Assembly: GCF_003173055.1 (NCBI RefSeq)
Contig: NZ_QGLF01000001.1
Span: 193,085 to 257,084 of the forward strand
Length of the DNA stretch: 64,000 nt
Direction: 5' to 3'
Source: Zavarzinia compransoris
GTDB taxonomy: Bacteria; Pseudomonadota; Alphaproteobacteria; Zavarziniales; Zavarziniaceae
This document shows positions 33,985 to 43,116 of the stretch, one piece after another. Under the pieces are notes generated by a model. It was not told where the DNA came from. It did no database searches and saw nothing but the letters and a program-made list of their open reading frames with translations. The position numbers were made by a program, and so were the translations under genes. Numbering within the stretch: position 1 is the stretch's first letter; every line of letters begins with the position of its first letter.

Positions 33985-35034
33985 ATGTCACTCGATCTGC
34001 TGAAGGGCGTCGCCGGGGCGGCGCTGTCCGCCGTTCTCGTGCTGGGGGCGCCGCTTGCCGCCGAGGCGCGGGAACTCGTGCTCTACAATTGGTCCGACTA
34101 TACGCCGCCCGAACTGCTCAAGCGCTTCACCGCCGAGACCGGCATCGCCATCACCCTCGACCTCTACGATTCCAACGAGAATATGCTGGCCAAGCTGAAG
34201 GCGGGCGGCTCGGGTTACGACGTCGTCGTCCCTTCGGATTACATGGTCAAGATCATGGCCGACGAGGGCATGCTGATCGACATCGGCGTGAACACGATGG
34301 CGAATTTCAAATATGTCGAAGGCCCGCTGAAATCGCCCTATTTCGATCCGGAGCGGAAATATACCGCGCCCTATATGTATGGCACCACCAGCTTCTCCTA
34401 CGATACCGCCGCCATCACGGGCCTGGAGGCGAGCTGGAAGGAATTCTTCGAACCGCGCGAGGAATTGAAGGGCAAGATCGCCGTCCTGAACGATCAGGTC
34501 GAGGTGATCAACAATGCGCTGCGCTATCTGGGCCTGCCGCTCTGCAACGAGAGCCCGGCGGACATGAAGAAGGTGCAGGAACTGCTGCTGAAGCAGAAAC
34601 CCTATGTCGCCCTCTATAATTCGGACGGCACCCACGAGCGCCTGGCGGCCAAGGAAGTCGTCATGCACATGCAATGGAACGGTGCCGCCCACCGCGCCAA
34701 GAGCGTGCTGCCCTCGATCGATTATGTCTATGCCAAGGAGGGCGTCAGCCTCTGGGCCGATAATTTCGCGGTGCCGGTCGGCGCCAAGAACATCGAGGAG
34801 GCGAAGATCTTCATCAACTGGATGATGGACCCGAAGAATATCGCCGAAGCCTCGAACTTTACCGGTTACATGGGCGCCATCCCGGCCGCCGCCCCCTATC
34901 TGGACGACAGCCTGAAGACCGATCCGGCGGTGGTGCCGCCGGCGGGCACCGACAAGCTCTTCATCATGGCGCCCCCTTGCGGGGTCAAGGCCAAGGAACT
35001 GATGGACAAGGTCTGGACCAACGTCCGGAAATGA
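33985..35034 (+). CDS. potD: Spermidine/putrescine-type periplasmic binding protein
   Basis: Binding protein (349 aa) with a Sec signal peptide (cleavage probably after LAAEA, near residue 24). The mature start ELVLYNWSDYTPPELLKRF is the PotD/PotF signature; YDVVVPSDYMVKIM and WNGAAHRAK are other conserved blocks. GGAGG lies 8 bp before ATG 33985. It overlaps the nitrilase gene by ATGA. Downstream enzymes suggest acetylated polyamines or related amides as ligands. Confidence 0.9.
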   Translation: MSLDLLKGVAGAALSAVLVLGAPLAAEARELVLYNWSDYTPPELLKRFTAETGIAITLDLYDSNENMLAKLKAGGSGYDVVVPSDYMVKIMADEGMLIDIGVNTMANFKYVEGPLKSPYFDPERKYTAPYMYGTTSFSYDTAAITGLEASWKEFFEPREELKGKIAVLNDQVEVINNALRYLGLPLCNESPADMKKVQELLLKQKPYVALYNSDGTHERLAAKEVVMHMQWNGAAHRAKSVLPSIDYVYAKEGVSLWADNFAVPVGAKNIEEAKIFINWMMDPKNIAEASNFTGYMGAIPAAAPYLDDSLKTDPAVVPPAGTDKLFIMAPPCGVKAKELMDKVWTNVRK

Positions 35035-35924
35035 GCCTGAACCTCGCCCTCTGGGCGACCAACCTCGAACCCGGCCTGTCCTCGCTCGACGCGTGGGCGG
35101 CCGGGGTCGGGGAAATGCTGGAACGGGCCGCGGCGGATGGCGCGGCCCTTCTGGTCATGCCGGAATATGCCGCCGCGCAATGGCTGTCCTTCGCCCCCGC
35201 CCTGGCCCCCGACGCCGAGATCCCCTGGCTGGCGGCAAGGGAAGGGGCGGCGCTGGAGCGGCTTCGCCCCCTGGTGGCGCGCCATGGCGTGGCGCTGGTC
35301 GCCGGCACGATCCCCCACGACCTGGGCGGCGGGCGTTACAGCAATCGCGCCAATGTCCTCTTCCCCGACGGCCGCCACCTCCACCAGGACAAGCTGGCCC
35401 TGACCCCGGGGGAACGGGACCCGGCCTCCTGGTGCCTCGCGACCGGCGATACGCTGCGGGTGATGGAGGTCGGGGGCTGGCGCTTCGCCGTCGTCATCTG
35501 TCTCGACATCGAATTGCCGGCGCTGGCGGTCAGGCTTGCCCGGCTCGACCTCGATTTCGTCGTCGTGCCGTCGATGACGCGGCTCGCCGCCGGCAATGCA
35601 AGGGTCTTCGGCTGTGCCCGGGCGCGGGCGGTCGAACTGATGACGGTGGTCGCCGCGGTCGGTGCCATCGGCGAGCGGCCCCTGTCGGGCCAGCCGCACC
35701 CGAATACCTCGGGCGCCGCCGTCTTCCTGCCCTGCGAGGAAGCGCTCGGTCACACCGGCCTCGGCCCCGCCACCGGGATCATGGGCCGGGCCGCGGGTCC
35801 GGGCCCCTATCTGTTCTGTCCGGACCTGCCGGTCGGCTTTGTGCGGCGCTTGCGCCGGGGCGGGGCGGAGGTCTGGCCCGGTGCCTGGGATGCCGGCCAT
35901 CTGATCATCGAGGATCTGCCATGA
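35031..35924 (+). CDS. Nitrilase-superfamily amidohydrolase in a polyamine operon
   Basis: Carbon-nitrogen hydrolase (297 aa). The catalytic triad is E45 (MPEYA), K121 (HQDKLAL) and C157 (VICLDIE). It overlaps potD and aphA by ATGA on both sides, so it is translated with uptake and deacetylation genes. N-carbamoylputrescine amidase is one known family role on polyamines, but the sequence around the triad is not close enough to assign; an amidase for an imported polyamine amide is the contextual guess. Confidence 0.8.
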   Translation: MSLNLALWATNLEPGLSSLDAWAAGVGEMLERAAADGAALLVMPEYAAAQWLSFAPALAPDAEIPWLAAREGAALERLRPLVARHGVALVAGTIPHDLGGGRYSNRANVLFPDGRHLHQDKLALTPGERDPASWCLATGDTLRVMEVGGWRFAVVICLDIELPALAVRLARLDLDFVVVPSMTRLAAGNARVFGCARARAVELMTVVAAVGAIGERPLSGQPHPNTSGAAVFLPCEEALGHTGLGPATGIMGRAAGPGPYLFCPDLPVGFVRRLRRGGAEVWPGAWDAGHLIIEDLP

Positions 35925-36943
35925 AGACGATTTTCAACGCCGATCACAAGCTGCACGACGCCGCCTTCGAACTGATCGGCGGCAAGATGATGCCGGCCTT
36001 CGAATGCCCGCGCCGGGCCGAGATCGTGCTCGAAAAGGTGACCGAGGCGAAGCTCGGGCCGGTCATCGCGCCGGCGGCCAAGGGCATCGCGGCGGCGGCC
36101 AAGGTGCATGATCCGAGGTTCGTCGGCTTTCTCGAACGCGCCTGGGAGCTCTGGTCCGAGGAACATGGCGACAGCGACGCCCTGCCCATGACCTGGCCCG
36201 CCCGCTCGCTGCGCCAGATCGAGCCGGAGTCGATCGACGGCAAGCTCGGCTTCTATTCCTTCGATGCCGGCTGCGGCCTGACCCGGACCTCGTTCCAGGC
36301 GATCGCCGCCGGGGTCGAGACCGCGCTCACCGGGGTCGATCTCATCCTGGGCGGCGACTTCTCCGCCTTCGCCCTCAGCCGGCCGCCCGGCCATCACGCG
36401 ACCGCCGACCAGATGGGCGGCTATTGCTACCTGAACAATGCGGCGATCGCGACCCAGGTCCTGGCCGAGGCGGGCCGCCGGGTCGCCATTCTCGACGTCG
36501 ACTATCACCACGGCAACGGCACCCAGGCGATCTTCTACCAGCGCGGCGATATTTACGTCACCTCGATCCACGGCCATCCGACCCAGGAATATCCCTATTT
36601 CCTCGGCTATGCCGACGAGACCGGGGCCGGGGCGGGCGAGGGGGCGAACCTGAACCTGCCCCTGTACTGGGGTTCGGCCTGGGATCTCTACGGCGAGGCC
36701 CTGGACAAGGCCTGTGCCGGCATCGAAGCCTTCGGCGCCGATACGCTGGTGGTCTCCCTCGGCCTCGACACGTTCGAGGAAGACCCGATTTCCCGCTTCA
36801 AGCTGAAGTCCGAGAATTATCTCCGCATGGGCGAGCGCATCCGCAAATTGGGCCTGCCCACGCTTTTCGTCTTCGAGGGCGGCTATGCGGTCGAGGCCCT
36901 GGGCATCAACACCGCCAATGTCCTGATCGGCTTCGAAAGCTGA
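35921..36943 (+). CDS. aphA: Acetylpolyamine amidohydrolase
   Basis: Zn-dependent deacetylase (340 aa) of the class II HDAC-like family. The active-site histidines are H158-H159 (RPPGHHA), Zn ligands D194 and H196 (LDVDYHHGNGTQ) and the Asp of GLDTFEEDP; FEGGY near the C-terminus carries the catalytic Tyr. Mycoplana AphA is about 341 aa with the same layout. It removes acetyl groups from acetylputrescine, acetylcadaverine or acetylspermidine. Last gene of the potABCD-nitrilase operon, followed by a hairpin. Confidence 0.92.
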   Translation: MKTIFNADHKLHDAAFELIGGKMMPAFECPRRAEIVLEKVTEAKLGPVIAPAAKGIAAAAKVHDPRFVGFLERAWELWSEEHGDSDALPMTWPARSLRQIEPESIDGKLGFYSFDAGCGLTRTSFQAIAAGVETALTGVDLILGGDFSAFALSRPPGHHATADQMGGYCYLNNAAIATQVLAEAGRRVAILDVDYHHGNGTQAIFYQRGDIYVTSIHGHPTQEYPYFLGYADETGAGAGEGANLNLPLYWGSAWDLYGEALDKACAGIEAFGADTLVVSLGLDTFEEDPISRFKLKSENYLRMGERIRKLGLPTLFVFEGGYAVEALGINTANVLIGFES

Positions 36944-36951
36944 CGGGATTG

Positions 36952-36982
36952 ACGAAGGGCAAGGCGCGGCCTTGTCCTTCGT
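36952..36982 (+). terminator. Stem-loop after aphA
   Basis: Arms ACGAAGGGCAAGG and CCTTGTCCTTCGT (one mismatch) with a 5-nt loop, 8 bp after the aphA stop and 33 bp before cueR. No T tract follows, so it may be a Rho-type end or a site acting on cueR. Confidence 0.5.
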
Positions 36983-37015
36983 GGCAGACTGGCCCCCTGT
37001 TCGGGAGGCCGGAAG

Positions 37016-37417
37016 ATGAATATCGGTGAGGCCGCCGCCGCATCCGGCGTGTCGGCGAAAATGATCCGCCATTATGAAAAGATCGGCCTGCTGCCCAGGG
37101 CTGCCCGCTCCGATGCCGGCTACCGGCGCTATCTGGGGCGCGACGTCGAAACCCTGCGCTTCATCCGCCGGGCCCGCGACCTCGGTTTTTCCCTGGAGGC
37201 GATCGGCGAATTGCTCGACCTCTGGCGCGACCGCAGCCGGGCCTCGGCCGAGGTGAAGCGCCTGGCGCTCGGCCATGCCGAGGCGCTGGAGGCGAAGATC
37301 GCCGAGCTTCAGGCCATGGCCCGCACCCTCAACCATCTCGCCGCCGCCTGCCATGGCGACGACCGGCCGGACTGCCCGATCCTCGACGATCTCGCCGGTT
37401 GCCACGGCCATAAATGA
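37016..37417 (+). CDS. cueR: Copper-responsive MerR-family regulator
   Basis: MerR-family activator (133 aa). HTH MNIGEAAAASGVSAKMIRHYEKIGLLP at the N-terminus, dimerisation helix at about 75-108, and the Cu(I) loop with C112 and C120 (CHGDDRPDCPIL), matching the C-x7-C of E. coli CueR (CPGDDSADCPII). It lacks the extra cysteines of ZntR or MerR. It is 8 kb from copA/copZ, whose gap holds two CueR-type promoters, so it should control them. The GFA gene overlaps downstream only by an unused longer frame. Confidence 0.9.
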   Translation: MNIGEAAAASGVSAKMIRHYEKIGLLPRAARSDAGYRRYLGRDVETLRFIRRARDLGFSLEAIGELLDLWRDRSRASAEVKRLALGHAEALEAKIAELQAMARTLNHLAAACHGDDRPDCPILDDLAGCHGHK

Positions 37418-37476
37418 ATGAAATTCAATTTGCAATTCGGCCGCCGATGGCAAGAATGACCGCCAGGGAGAGAGCG

Positions 37477-37911
37477 ATGGACGACCAGCAACCGGCCCCC
37501 CGGCCGAGCCGAACCCTGCACGGCGCCTGCCTGTGCGGGGCGGTGAGCTTTACGGCCAGCGGGCGCTTCGCTTGGGCGACCGCCTGCCATTGCTCGCAAT
37601 GCCGGCGCTGGCACGGTGCTCCCGGGCCCTATACCTCGGTCCGCCGCGACCGGCTGCGCTTCAAGAACGAGCGCGGCCTGGCCTGGTACCGGTCGAGCGA
37701 CCGGGCGCGGCGCGGCTTCTGCCGCGACTGCGGCTCTTCCCTGTTCTGGGAGGAGTTGGGGGGCGAGACCGTCTCCATCGCCCTCGGCTGCCTGGAGCCG
37801 CCGACCGGCATCCGCCTCCAGCACCATATTTTCGTCGCCGACAAGGGCGAGGATTACGACATCGGCGACGGTTTGCCCCAATGGCCGGACGGCAACGTGC
37901 AGACCGCCTGA
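37477..37911 (+). CDS. GFA-family (glutathione-dependent formaldehyde-activating-like) protein
   Basis: Small zinc protein (144 aa) with the GFA cysteine pattern: GACLCGAVSF, CHCSQCRRWHG and CRDCGSSLFW. ATG 37477 has AGGGAGAG upstream; an ATG at 37414 would overlap cueR. Most members have no proven formaldehyde role. It is followed after 19 bp by an enoyl-CoA hydratase gene in the same direction. Confidence 0.85.
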   Translation: MDDQQPAPRPSRTLHGACLCGAVSFTASGRFAWATACHCSQCRRWHGAPGPYTSVRRDRLRFKNERGLAWYRSSDRARRGFCRDCGSSLFWEELGGETVSIALGCLEPPTGIRLQHHIFVADKGEDYDIGDGLPQWPDGNVQTA

Positions 37912-37930
37912 GAACCCCGAGGAAAAAGCC

Positions 37931-38767
37931 ATGACCACCGAAGCCCCCGACGTCGCCCCCGGCCTTGCCCCGCCCGAACCGGAAGCGGGGGTCCGTCTCG
38001 AATTCTCGCCCTCGGGCCTTGCCGTCGTCACCCTGGCCAAGCCCGAGAAGCACAATTGCTTCGACGAACTGACCATCGACCGGCTGTCGACCATCTTCGC
38101 CGATCTCGCCAACCAGGAGGGCGTGCGCGCCCTGCTCGTCCGGGCCGAAGGCAAGAGCTTTTCCGCCGGCGGCGATCTTTCTTGGATGCGGCGGCAGGCG
38201 GCCCAGGTCTTCGACGAGAACCTGACCGATGCCCGCGCCCTGGCGGAGATGTTCAGGACCCTGGACCAATTGCCGATCCCGACCATCGCCATGGTCGACG
38301 GCCCGGCCTATGGCGGCGGTGTCGGCCTCGTCGCCTGCTGCGACATTGCGCTGGCCACGCCCCAGGCGGCTTTCGCCCTGTCCGAGGTGAAGATCGGCCT
38401 GATGCCGGCGACCATCGCGCCCTATGTCATGCGCGCCATCGGCGTGCGCAATTCAAGGCGCTATTTCCAGACCGGCGAGCGTTTCGATGCGGCGGAAGCC
38501 CTACGGATCGGCCTGATCTCCGAACTTCTGCCCGATGCGGTCGCCTTGGAGCACCGCGCGGACAAACTGGTCGAGACCATCTTCCTCAATGCGCCGGGCG
38601 GTGTCGCCCGGGCCAAGAGCCTGGTCGCCGAACTGGAATTCCTGCCGATCGAGGCGGAGACGCTGGAATTGACCGCCCAGGCGATCGCGCGGCGCCGGGC
38701 CACGCCCGAGGCGCGGGAAGGCCTGTCCGCCTTCCTTGAAAAGCGGAAGCCCGCCTGGCAGCTCTGA
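37931..38767 (+). CDS. Enoyl-CoA hydratase, methylglutaconyl-CoA hydratase-like
   Basis: Crotonase-fold protein (278 aa) with FSAGGDLSWMRRQAAQ, close to the SAGADLNWMKR motif of LiuC/AtuE, and MVDGPAYGGGVGLVACCDIALA plus FALSEVKIGLMPATIAPYV. Those relatives act in leucine or acyclic-terpene breakdown. No partner carboxylase or lyase genes are nearby, so pathway assignment is tentative. It ends 4 bp from the convergent panC stop. Confidence 0.82.
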   Translation: MTTEAPDVAPGLAPPEPEAGVRLEFSPSGLAVVTLAKPEKHNCFDELTIDRLSTIFADLANQEGVRALLVRAEGKSFSAGGDLSWMRRQAAQVFDENLTDARALAEMFRTLDQLPIPTIAMVDGPAYGGGVGLVACCDIALATPQAAFALSEVKIGLMPATIAPYVMRAIGVRNSRRYFQTGERFDAAEALRIGLISELLPDAVALEHRADKLVETIFLNAPGGVARAKSLVAELEFLPIEAETLELTAQAIARRRATPEAREGLSAFLEKRKPAWQL

Positions 38768-38771
38768 CCGC

Positions 38772-39632
38772 TCAGACCGCGATATTGTCGATCAGGCGGG
38801 TCCGGCCCACCAGGGCGGCGACCAGAAGGCGGGCCGGGCGGTCCGCCTTCGCCAGCGGTGCCAGGGTCTCGGCATCGGCAAGGTCGAGATATTGCACGGC
38901 GCCGAAGCCGGCCTTCAGCAGTTCGGCCTTGCCGGCCTCGATCAAGGGCGCAGCGTCGGCGCCGGTGCGCAATTGCGTGGCGGCGAAATTCAGCACCGAG
39001 GGCAGGGAGGCCGCGATCGCCCGGTCCTCGGACGAGAGATAGGCATTCCGCGACGACATGGCGAGCCCGTCCGCCTCGCGCACGGTCGGGCCCGGCACGA
39101 TGTCGGTGTCGATATCGAGATCGCGGACCAGGCGGCGCACCACCAGCAATTGCTGGTAATCCTTCTCGCCGAAGACGGCGACATCGGGCCGCACCTGGTT
39201 CAGCAGCTTGGCGACCACGGTGGCGACGCCGGCGAAATGGGTCGGGCGGAACTCGCCCTCCAGCCGGTCGGTGACGAGACCGACGGTGACCGTGGTCGAG
39301 GCGCCGGCCGGATACATTTCAGCGACCGTCGGGGCGAACAGGACATCGACGCCGAAGGCCGCCAGCCGCGCCGCATCCGCCGCTTCCTGGCGCGGGTATT
39401 TGCCGAAATCCTCGCTCGGGCCGAATTGGGTCGGGTTGACGAAGATCGACACCACCACCCGGTCCGCCCGGGCCCTGGCCATTTCGACCAGCGACAGATG
39501 CCCGGCGTGCAGCGCCCCCATGGTCGGCACGAAGCCGATGCGCAGGCCCGCCGCCCGCCAGTCTTTCACGGTCTGGCGCAGGCTGGCGACGGAACGCGCC
39601 ACGGGCAGCGGCAGGGGGGCGGTCTCGGACAT
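38772..39632 (-). CDS. panC: Pantothenate synthetase
   Basis: Pantoate-beta-alanine ligase (286 aa) making pantothenate with ATP. Motifs: VPTMGALHAGHLSLV (HIGH-like), SIFVNPTQFGPSEDFGKYPR, TVGLVTDRLEGEFRPTHFAGVATVVAKL, VFGEKDYQQL and MSSRNAYLS. ATG 39632 gives the normal length; the open frame runs about 150 codons further upstream through non-coding sequence. panB is not in the window. Confidence 0.94.
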   Translation of the reverse strand: MSETAPLPLPVARSVASLRQTVKDWRAAGLRIGFVPTMGALHAGHLSLVEMARARADRVVVSIFVNPTQFGPSEDFGKYPRQEAADAARLAAFGVDVLFAPTVAEMYPAGASTTVTVGLVTDRLEGEFRPTHFAGVATVVAKLLNQVRPDVAVFGEKDYQQLLVVRRLVRDLDIDTDIVPGPTVREADGLAMSSRNAYLSSEDRAIAASLPSVLNFAATQLRTGADAAPLIEAGKAELLKAGFGAVQYLDLADAETLAPLAKADRPARLLVAALVGRTRLIDNIAV

Positions 39633-39924
39633 GGGGCGGCATTTCCTCGGGCGTGGCGCATCTTCGCCATCAGTCGCCACGCGAGTAGGCCACTCGGGCG
39701 GGGGAGTCAATCCTTCCCTGCGCCGCCGGCCCGCTGCGAAGCCGGCCGGGCGGGCCAAGCCAGCCACAGGATATAGTTGATGACGGGGCGTGGCACCGCT
39801 CATATTGTGGTTCGGCGCATGGTCGAGCGTGCTCTTCCCCGTCCGAATCATTGACGTTGCCGGGGCCGCGGCCGACCATCGGGCAAGGACAGCCGGCAGG
39901 CCGGCGCAGCACAGGCGGTGTTCC
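39633..39924. other. Intergenic gap between panC and mipZ
   Basis: Divergent gap of 292 bp that should contain both promoters. I see no clear dyad, RNA gene or coding sequence; translations through it are unlike any family. Confidence 0.5.
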
Positions 39925-40764
39925 ATGACGGACGGACGGCGGGCCCATATCATCGTGCTCGGCAACGAGAAGGGTGGTTCCGGCAAATCGACCAGCGCCA
40001 TGCACCTCGTGGTCGCCCTGCTCGAACAGGGCCGCCGCGTCGCCACCATCGATCTCGACGGCCGCCAGCGCACGCTCACCCGCTATCTGGAAAACCGGGC
40101 CCGCGCCGTGGCCGAGGGCGCCAACCTGCTGGTGCCCAGCTTCGCCGTCATCACCCGCAGCGAGATCCCCGACTTCCAGGAAGCCCAGGCGGACGAGCGC
40201 GCCCGTTTCCTGTCGGTGCTCGAGGATTACGTCAACAATCACGATGTCGTGATCATCGATTGTCCGGGCTCGGACAGTTTCCTGTCGCGCCTCGCCCATG
40301 GCTGTGCCGATACCCTGCTGACGCCGATGAACGACAGTTTCATCGACCTCGACCTGATCGCCCGGGTCGATCCCGCCGACCACACCATCCTCGGGCCCAG
40401 CCTCTATTCCGAACTGGTGTGGGAAATGCGCAAGCGCCGGGCGCGCACCGGCGGCACGGTGGACTGGCTGGTGATGCGCAACCGCGTCGGCCATCTCGAT
40501 GCCCGCAACAAGCGCCGGGTTTCCGAAGTGCTGGCCCGCCTTGCCAAGCGCATCGGTTTCCGCGTCGTCGCCGGCCTGTCCGAGCGCGTGACCTATCGCG
40601 AATTGTTCCTTCAGGGCCTGACCATGCTCGATCTCGGGCGGACCGGCTCCACCCTCACCATGTCGGAGGTTGCGGCCCGACAGGAGGTTCGCACCCTGGT
40701 TGCATCGCTGGAGCTGCCGCCGGTCGACCGGGCCGCGGCGCCCCTGACCTCCGCCGCCGAATAG
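39925..40764 (+). CDS. mipZ: Division-plane positioning ATPase
   Basis: ParA-like P-loop ATPase (279 aa) of the MipZ family, found in alphaproteobacteria, that forms a gradient from the poles and blocks FtsZ assembly away from midcell. Walker A is GNEKGGSGKSTSAMH (about residues 12-26); ATIDLDGRQRTLTRYLENR and VVIIDCPGSDSFLSRLAHGCADTLLTPMNDSFIDLDLIARV are diagnostic. ATG 39925 is used; only a weak AGGCGG precedes it. The gene is chromosomal core and argues against the window being plasmid. Confidence 0.95.
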   Translation: MTDGRRAHIIVLGNEKGGSGKSTSAMHLVVALLEQGRRVATIDLDGRQRTLTRYLENRARAVAEGANLLVPSFAVITRSEIPDFQEAQADERARFLSVLEDYVNNHDVVIIDCPGSDSFLSRLAHGCADTLLTPMNDSFIDLDLIARVDPADHTILGPSLYSELVWEMRKRRARTGGTVDWLVMRNRVGHLDARNKRRVSEVLARLAKRIGFRVVAGLSERVTYRELFLQGLTMLDLGRTGSTLTMSEVAARQEVRTLVASLELPPVDRAAAPLTSAAE

Positions 40765-40872
40765 GGCGCGGAGGGAACCGAAAGTGCAGCGCGGCATTGT
40801 TTCAATGCTTGCGCCATGGCATGAACAGGCGCACGGATTCCCCGCCTATTTCAGCCAGAGTGTTTCCATAAG

Positions 40873-41748
40873 ATGACGAAGATCCGGAAGGCCGTATTTC
40901 CCGTCGGCGGTCTTGGCACGCGTTTCCTGCCGGCCACCAAGGCCAGCCCCAAGGAAATGCTGACAGTTGTCGACAAGCCCTTGATCCATTACGCCATGGA
41001 AGAGGCGCGGGCGGCGGGCGTCGAGCATTTCATCTTCGTTACCAGCCGCGGCAAGACCGCGCTCGAAGATCATTTCGACCGCCATTTCGAGCTTGAGGAA
41101 ACTCTCGCCCGCCGCGGCAAGACCGCGGAGCTTGAAGCGCTGCGCGCCTGGCAGCCGAAGCTCGGCCAGGTGTCCTATGTCCGCCAGCCGGAAGCGCTGG
41201 GCCTCGGCCATGCCGTGCTGTGCGCCAAGGAACTGGTCGGGGACGAGCCCTTCGCCGTCCTCCTGCCCGACGACATGGTCCTGGCCGACAGGCCCTGCCT
41301 CGCCCAGATGGCGGAAGCCTATGCCGATGTCGGCGGCAATATGTTCGCCGTGATGGATGTCCCGCGCGAACATACCCAGCGCTACGGCGTGCTTGCCCCC
41401 GGCGCCACCAACGGCCGCCTGACCGAGGTCCGGGGCCTGGTCGAGAAGCCGAAGCCGGAGGCGGCCCCCTCCACCCTTTCCGTGATCGGGCGCTATATCC
41501 TGTCGCCGCGCGTCTTCCACCACCTGGAAACCCAGGAGCGCGGCGCCGGCGGCGAAATCCAGCTGACCGATTCGCTGGCCAAGATGATCGGCGAAGTGCC
41601 CTTCCACGGCTTTGCCTTCGACGGTGTCCGCTACGACTGCGGCGACAAGATCGGCTTCCTCGAAGCCAATATCGCCTTTGCCCTGGCCCGGCCGGATATC
41701 GGGCCGAAGCTGGCGCCCTTCATCGCGCAAGTGGCGGCCAAACTCTGA
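40873..41748 (+). CDS. galU: UTP-glucose-1-phosphate uridylyltransferase
   Basis: GalU (291 aa): VFPVGGLGTRFLPATKASPKEMLTVVDKPLIHYAMEEA at the N-terminus with the uridylyltransferase G-x-G-T-R-x-L-P motif, LPDDMVLA and VEKPKPEAAPS. Makes UDP-glucose. First of a galU-ugd-pgm run (18-bp and 30-bp spacers) supplying precursors for surface polysaccharide. Confidence 0.95.
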   Translation: MTKIRKAVFPVGGLGTRFLPATKASPKEMLTVVDKPLIHYAMEEARAAGVEHFIFVTSRGKTALEDHFDRHFELEETLARRGKTAELEALRAWQPKLGQVSYVRQPEALGLGHAVLCAKELVGDEPFAVLLPDDMVLADRPCLAQMAEAYADVGGNMFAVMDVPREHTQRYGVLAPGATNGRLTEVRGLVEKPKPEAAPSTLSVIGRYILSPRVFHHLETQERGAGGEIQLTDSLAKMIGEVPFHGFAFDGVRYDCGDKIGFLEANIAFALARPDIGPKLAPFIAQVAAKL

Positions 41749-41766
41749 TCCCTTCAAGGAGGGGCG

Positions 41767-43086
41767 ATGCGTGTAACGATGGTCGGCACCGGCTATGTCG
41801 GTCTGGTATCCGGTGCCTGTTTTTCCGAGTTCGGTCATCAGGTGATCTGCGTCGACAAGGACGCGAGCAAGGTCGAAGCCCTGCGCCGGGGTGAAATCCC
41901 CATCTACGAGCCGGGGCTCGACAAGCTGGTGGCCGAGAATGTCGCCGCCGGGCGCCTGTCCTTCACCACCGATCTCGCTGCTTCGGTCGAGGGGGCGGAG
42001 GCCGTCTTCATCGCCGTCGGCACCCCCAGCCGGCGCGGCGACGGCCATGCCGATCTGACCTATGTCTATGCCGCGGCCGAGGAAATCGCCGCGGCCCTGC
42101 GCGGCTATGCGGTCGTCGTGACCAAGTCCACGGTTCCGGTCGGGACCGGGGCGGAGGTCGAGCGCCGCATCCGCGCCGTTCGTCCCGATTTCGCCTTCGA
42201 TGTCGCGTCGAACCCCGAATTCCTGCGCGAAGGCTCGGCGATCGAGGATTTCCGCCGCCCGGACCGGGTGGTGGTCGGCACCGACAGCGCCCGCGCCCGC
42301 GCCGTGCTGCGCCAGCTCTACCGGCCGCTGTCCCTGCTCGATACGCCCTTCGTCTTCACCTCGCGCGAGACGTCGGAACTGATCAAATATGCTTCCAACG
42401 CCTTCCTGGCGACCAAGATCACCTTCATCAACGAGATGGCCGATCTCTGCGAGAAGGTCGGCGCGGACGTTCAGGACGTGGCCCGCGGCATCGGTCTCGA
42501 CGGCCGCATCGGCCGCAAGTTCCTGCACGCGGGGCCGGGCTTCGGCGGCTCCTGCTTCCCGAAGGATACGCTCGCCCTGGTGCGCACCGCGCGCGACTAC
42601 GAAGCCCCGACCCGGATCGTCGAGGCGGTGGTGGCGGTGAACGATGCCCGCAAGGATGCCATGGCGGACAAGGTGATCGCGGCCGTCGGCGGCTCGGTCG
42701 CGGGCAAGACTGTGGCCGTTCTCGGCGTCACCTTCAAGCCGAACACCGACGATATGCGCGATGCGCCCTCGCTGGCCATCCTGCCGCGCCTGATCGCGGC
42801 CGGCGCCAGGATCCGCGCCTATGATCCGGAGGGCATGACCGCCGCCGCCGCCCTGATCGACGGTGTCGACTGGGTGAGCGACGCCTATGCCACCCTGCCC
42901 GGGGCGGATGTGCTGGTCATCATCACCGAATGGAACGAATTCCGCGCCCTGGACCTCGCCCGGGTCCGCAGTGCGCTGAACTCGCCGATCATCGTCGACC
43001 TGCGCAATATCTACCGCCCGGAAGAAATGTCCGAAGCGGGCTTCACCTATTTCTCGATCGGCCGTCCGCCAGTTGCCGCCCATTGA
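41767..43086 (+). CDS. ugd: UDP-glucose 6-dehydrogenase
   Basis: NAD-dependent dehydrogenase (439 aa) turning UDP-glucose into UDP-glucuronate. Rossmann start MRVTMVGTGYVGLVSGACF, NPEFLREGSAIEDF, catalytic cysteine in FGGSCFPKDTLAL, and the C-terminal VAVLGVTFKPNTDDMRDAPSL. GGAGGGGC precedes ATG 41767. Directly follows galU and uses its product. Confidence 0.95.
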   Translation: MRVTMVGTGYVGLVSGACFSEFGHQVICVDKDASKVEALRRGEIPIYEPGLDKLVAENVAAGRLSFTTDLAASVEGAEAVFIAVGTPSRRGDGHADLTYVYAAAEEIAAALRGYAVVVTKSTVPVGTGAEVERRIRAVRPDFAFDVASNPEFLREGSAIEDFRRPDRVVVGTDSARARAVLRQLYRPLSLLDTPFVFTSRETSELIKYASNAFLATKITFINEMADLCEKVGADVQDVARGIGLDGRIGRKFLHAGPGFGGSCFPKDTLALVRTARDYEAPTRIVEAVVAVNDARKDAMADKVIAAVGGSVAGKTVAVLGVTFKPNTDDMRDAPSLAILPRLIAAGARIRAYDPEGMTAAAALIDGVDWVSDAYATLPGADVLVIITEWNEFRALDLARVRSALNSPIIVDLRNIYRPEEMSEAGFTYFSIGRPPVAAH

Positions 43087-43116
43087 GCATCGCCGCCCAT
43101 TGAACGAGGTCATATC

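Noticed and set aside
36952-36982. CueR autoregulatory operator upstream of cueR
   Set aside because: The dyad ACGAAGGGCAAGG/CCTTGTCCTTCGT does not have the CueR word order seen before copA and copZ; more likely a transcript-end hairpin.
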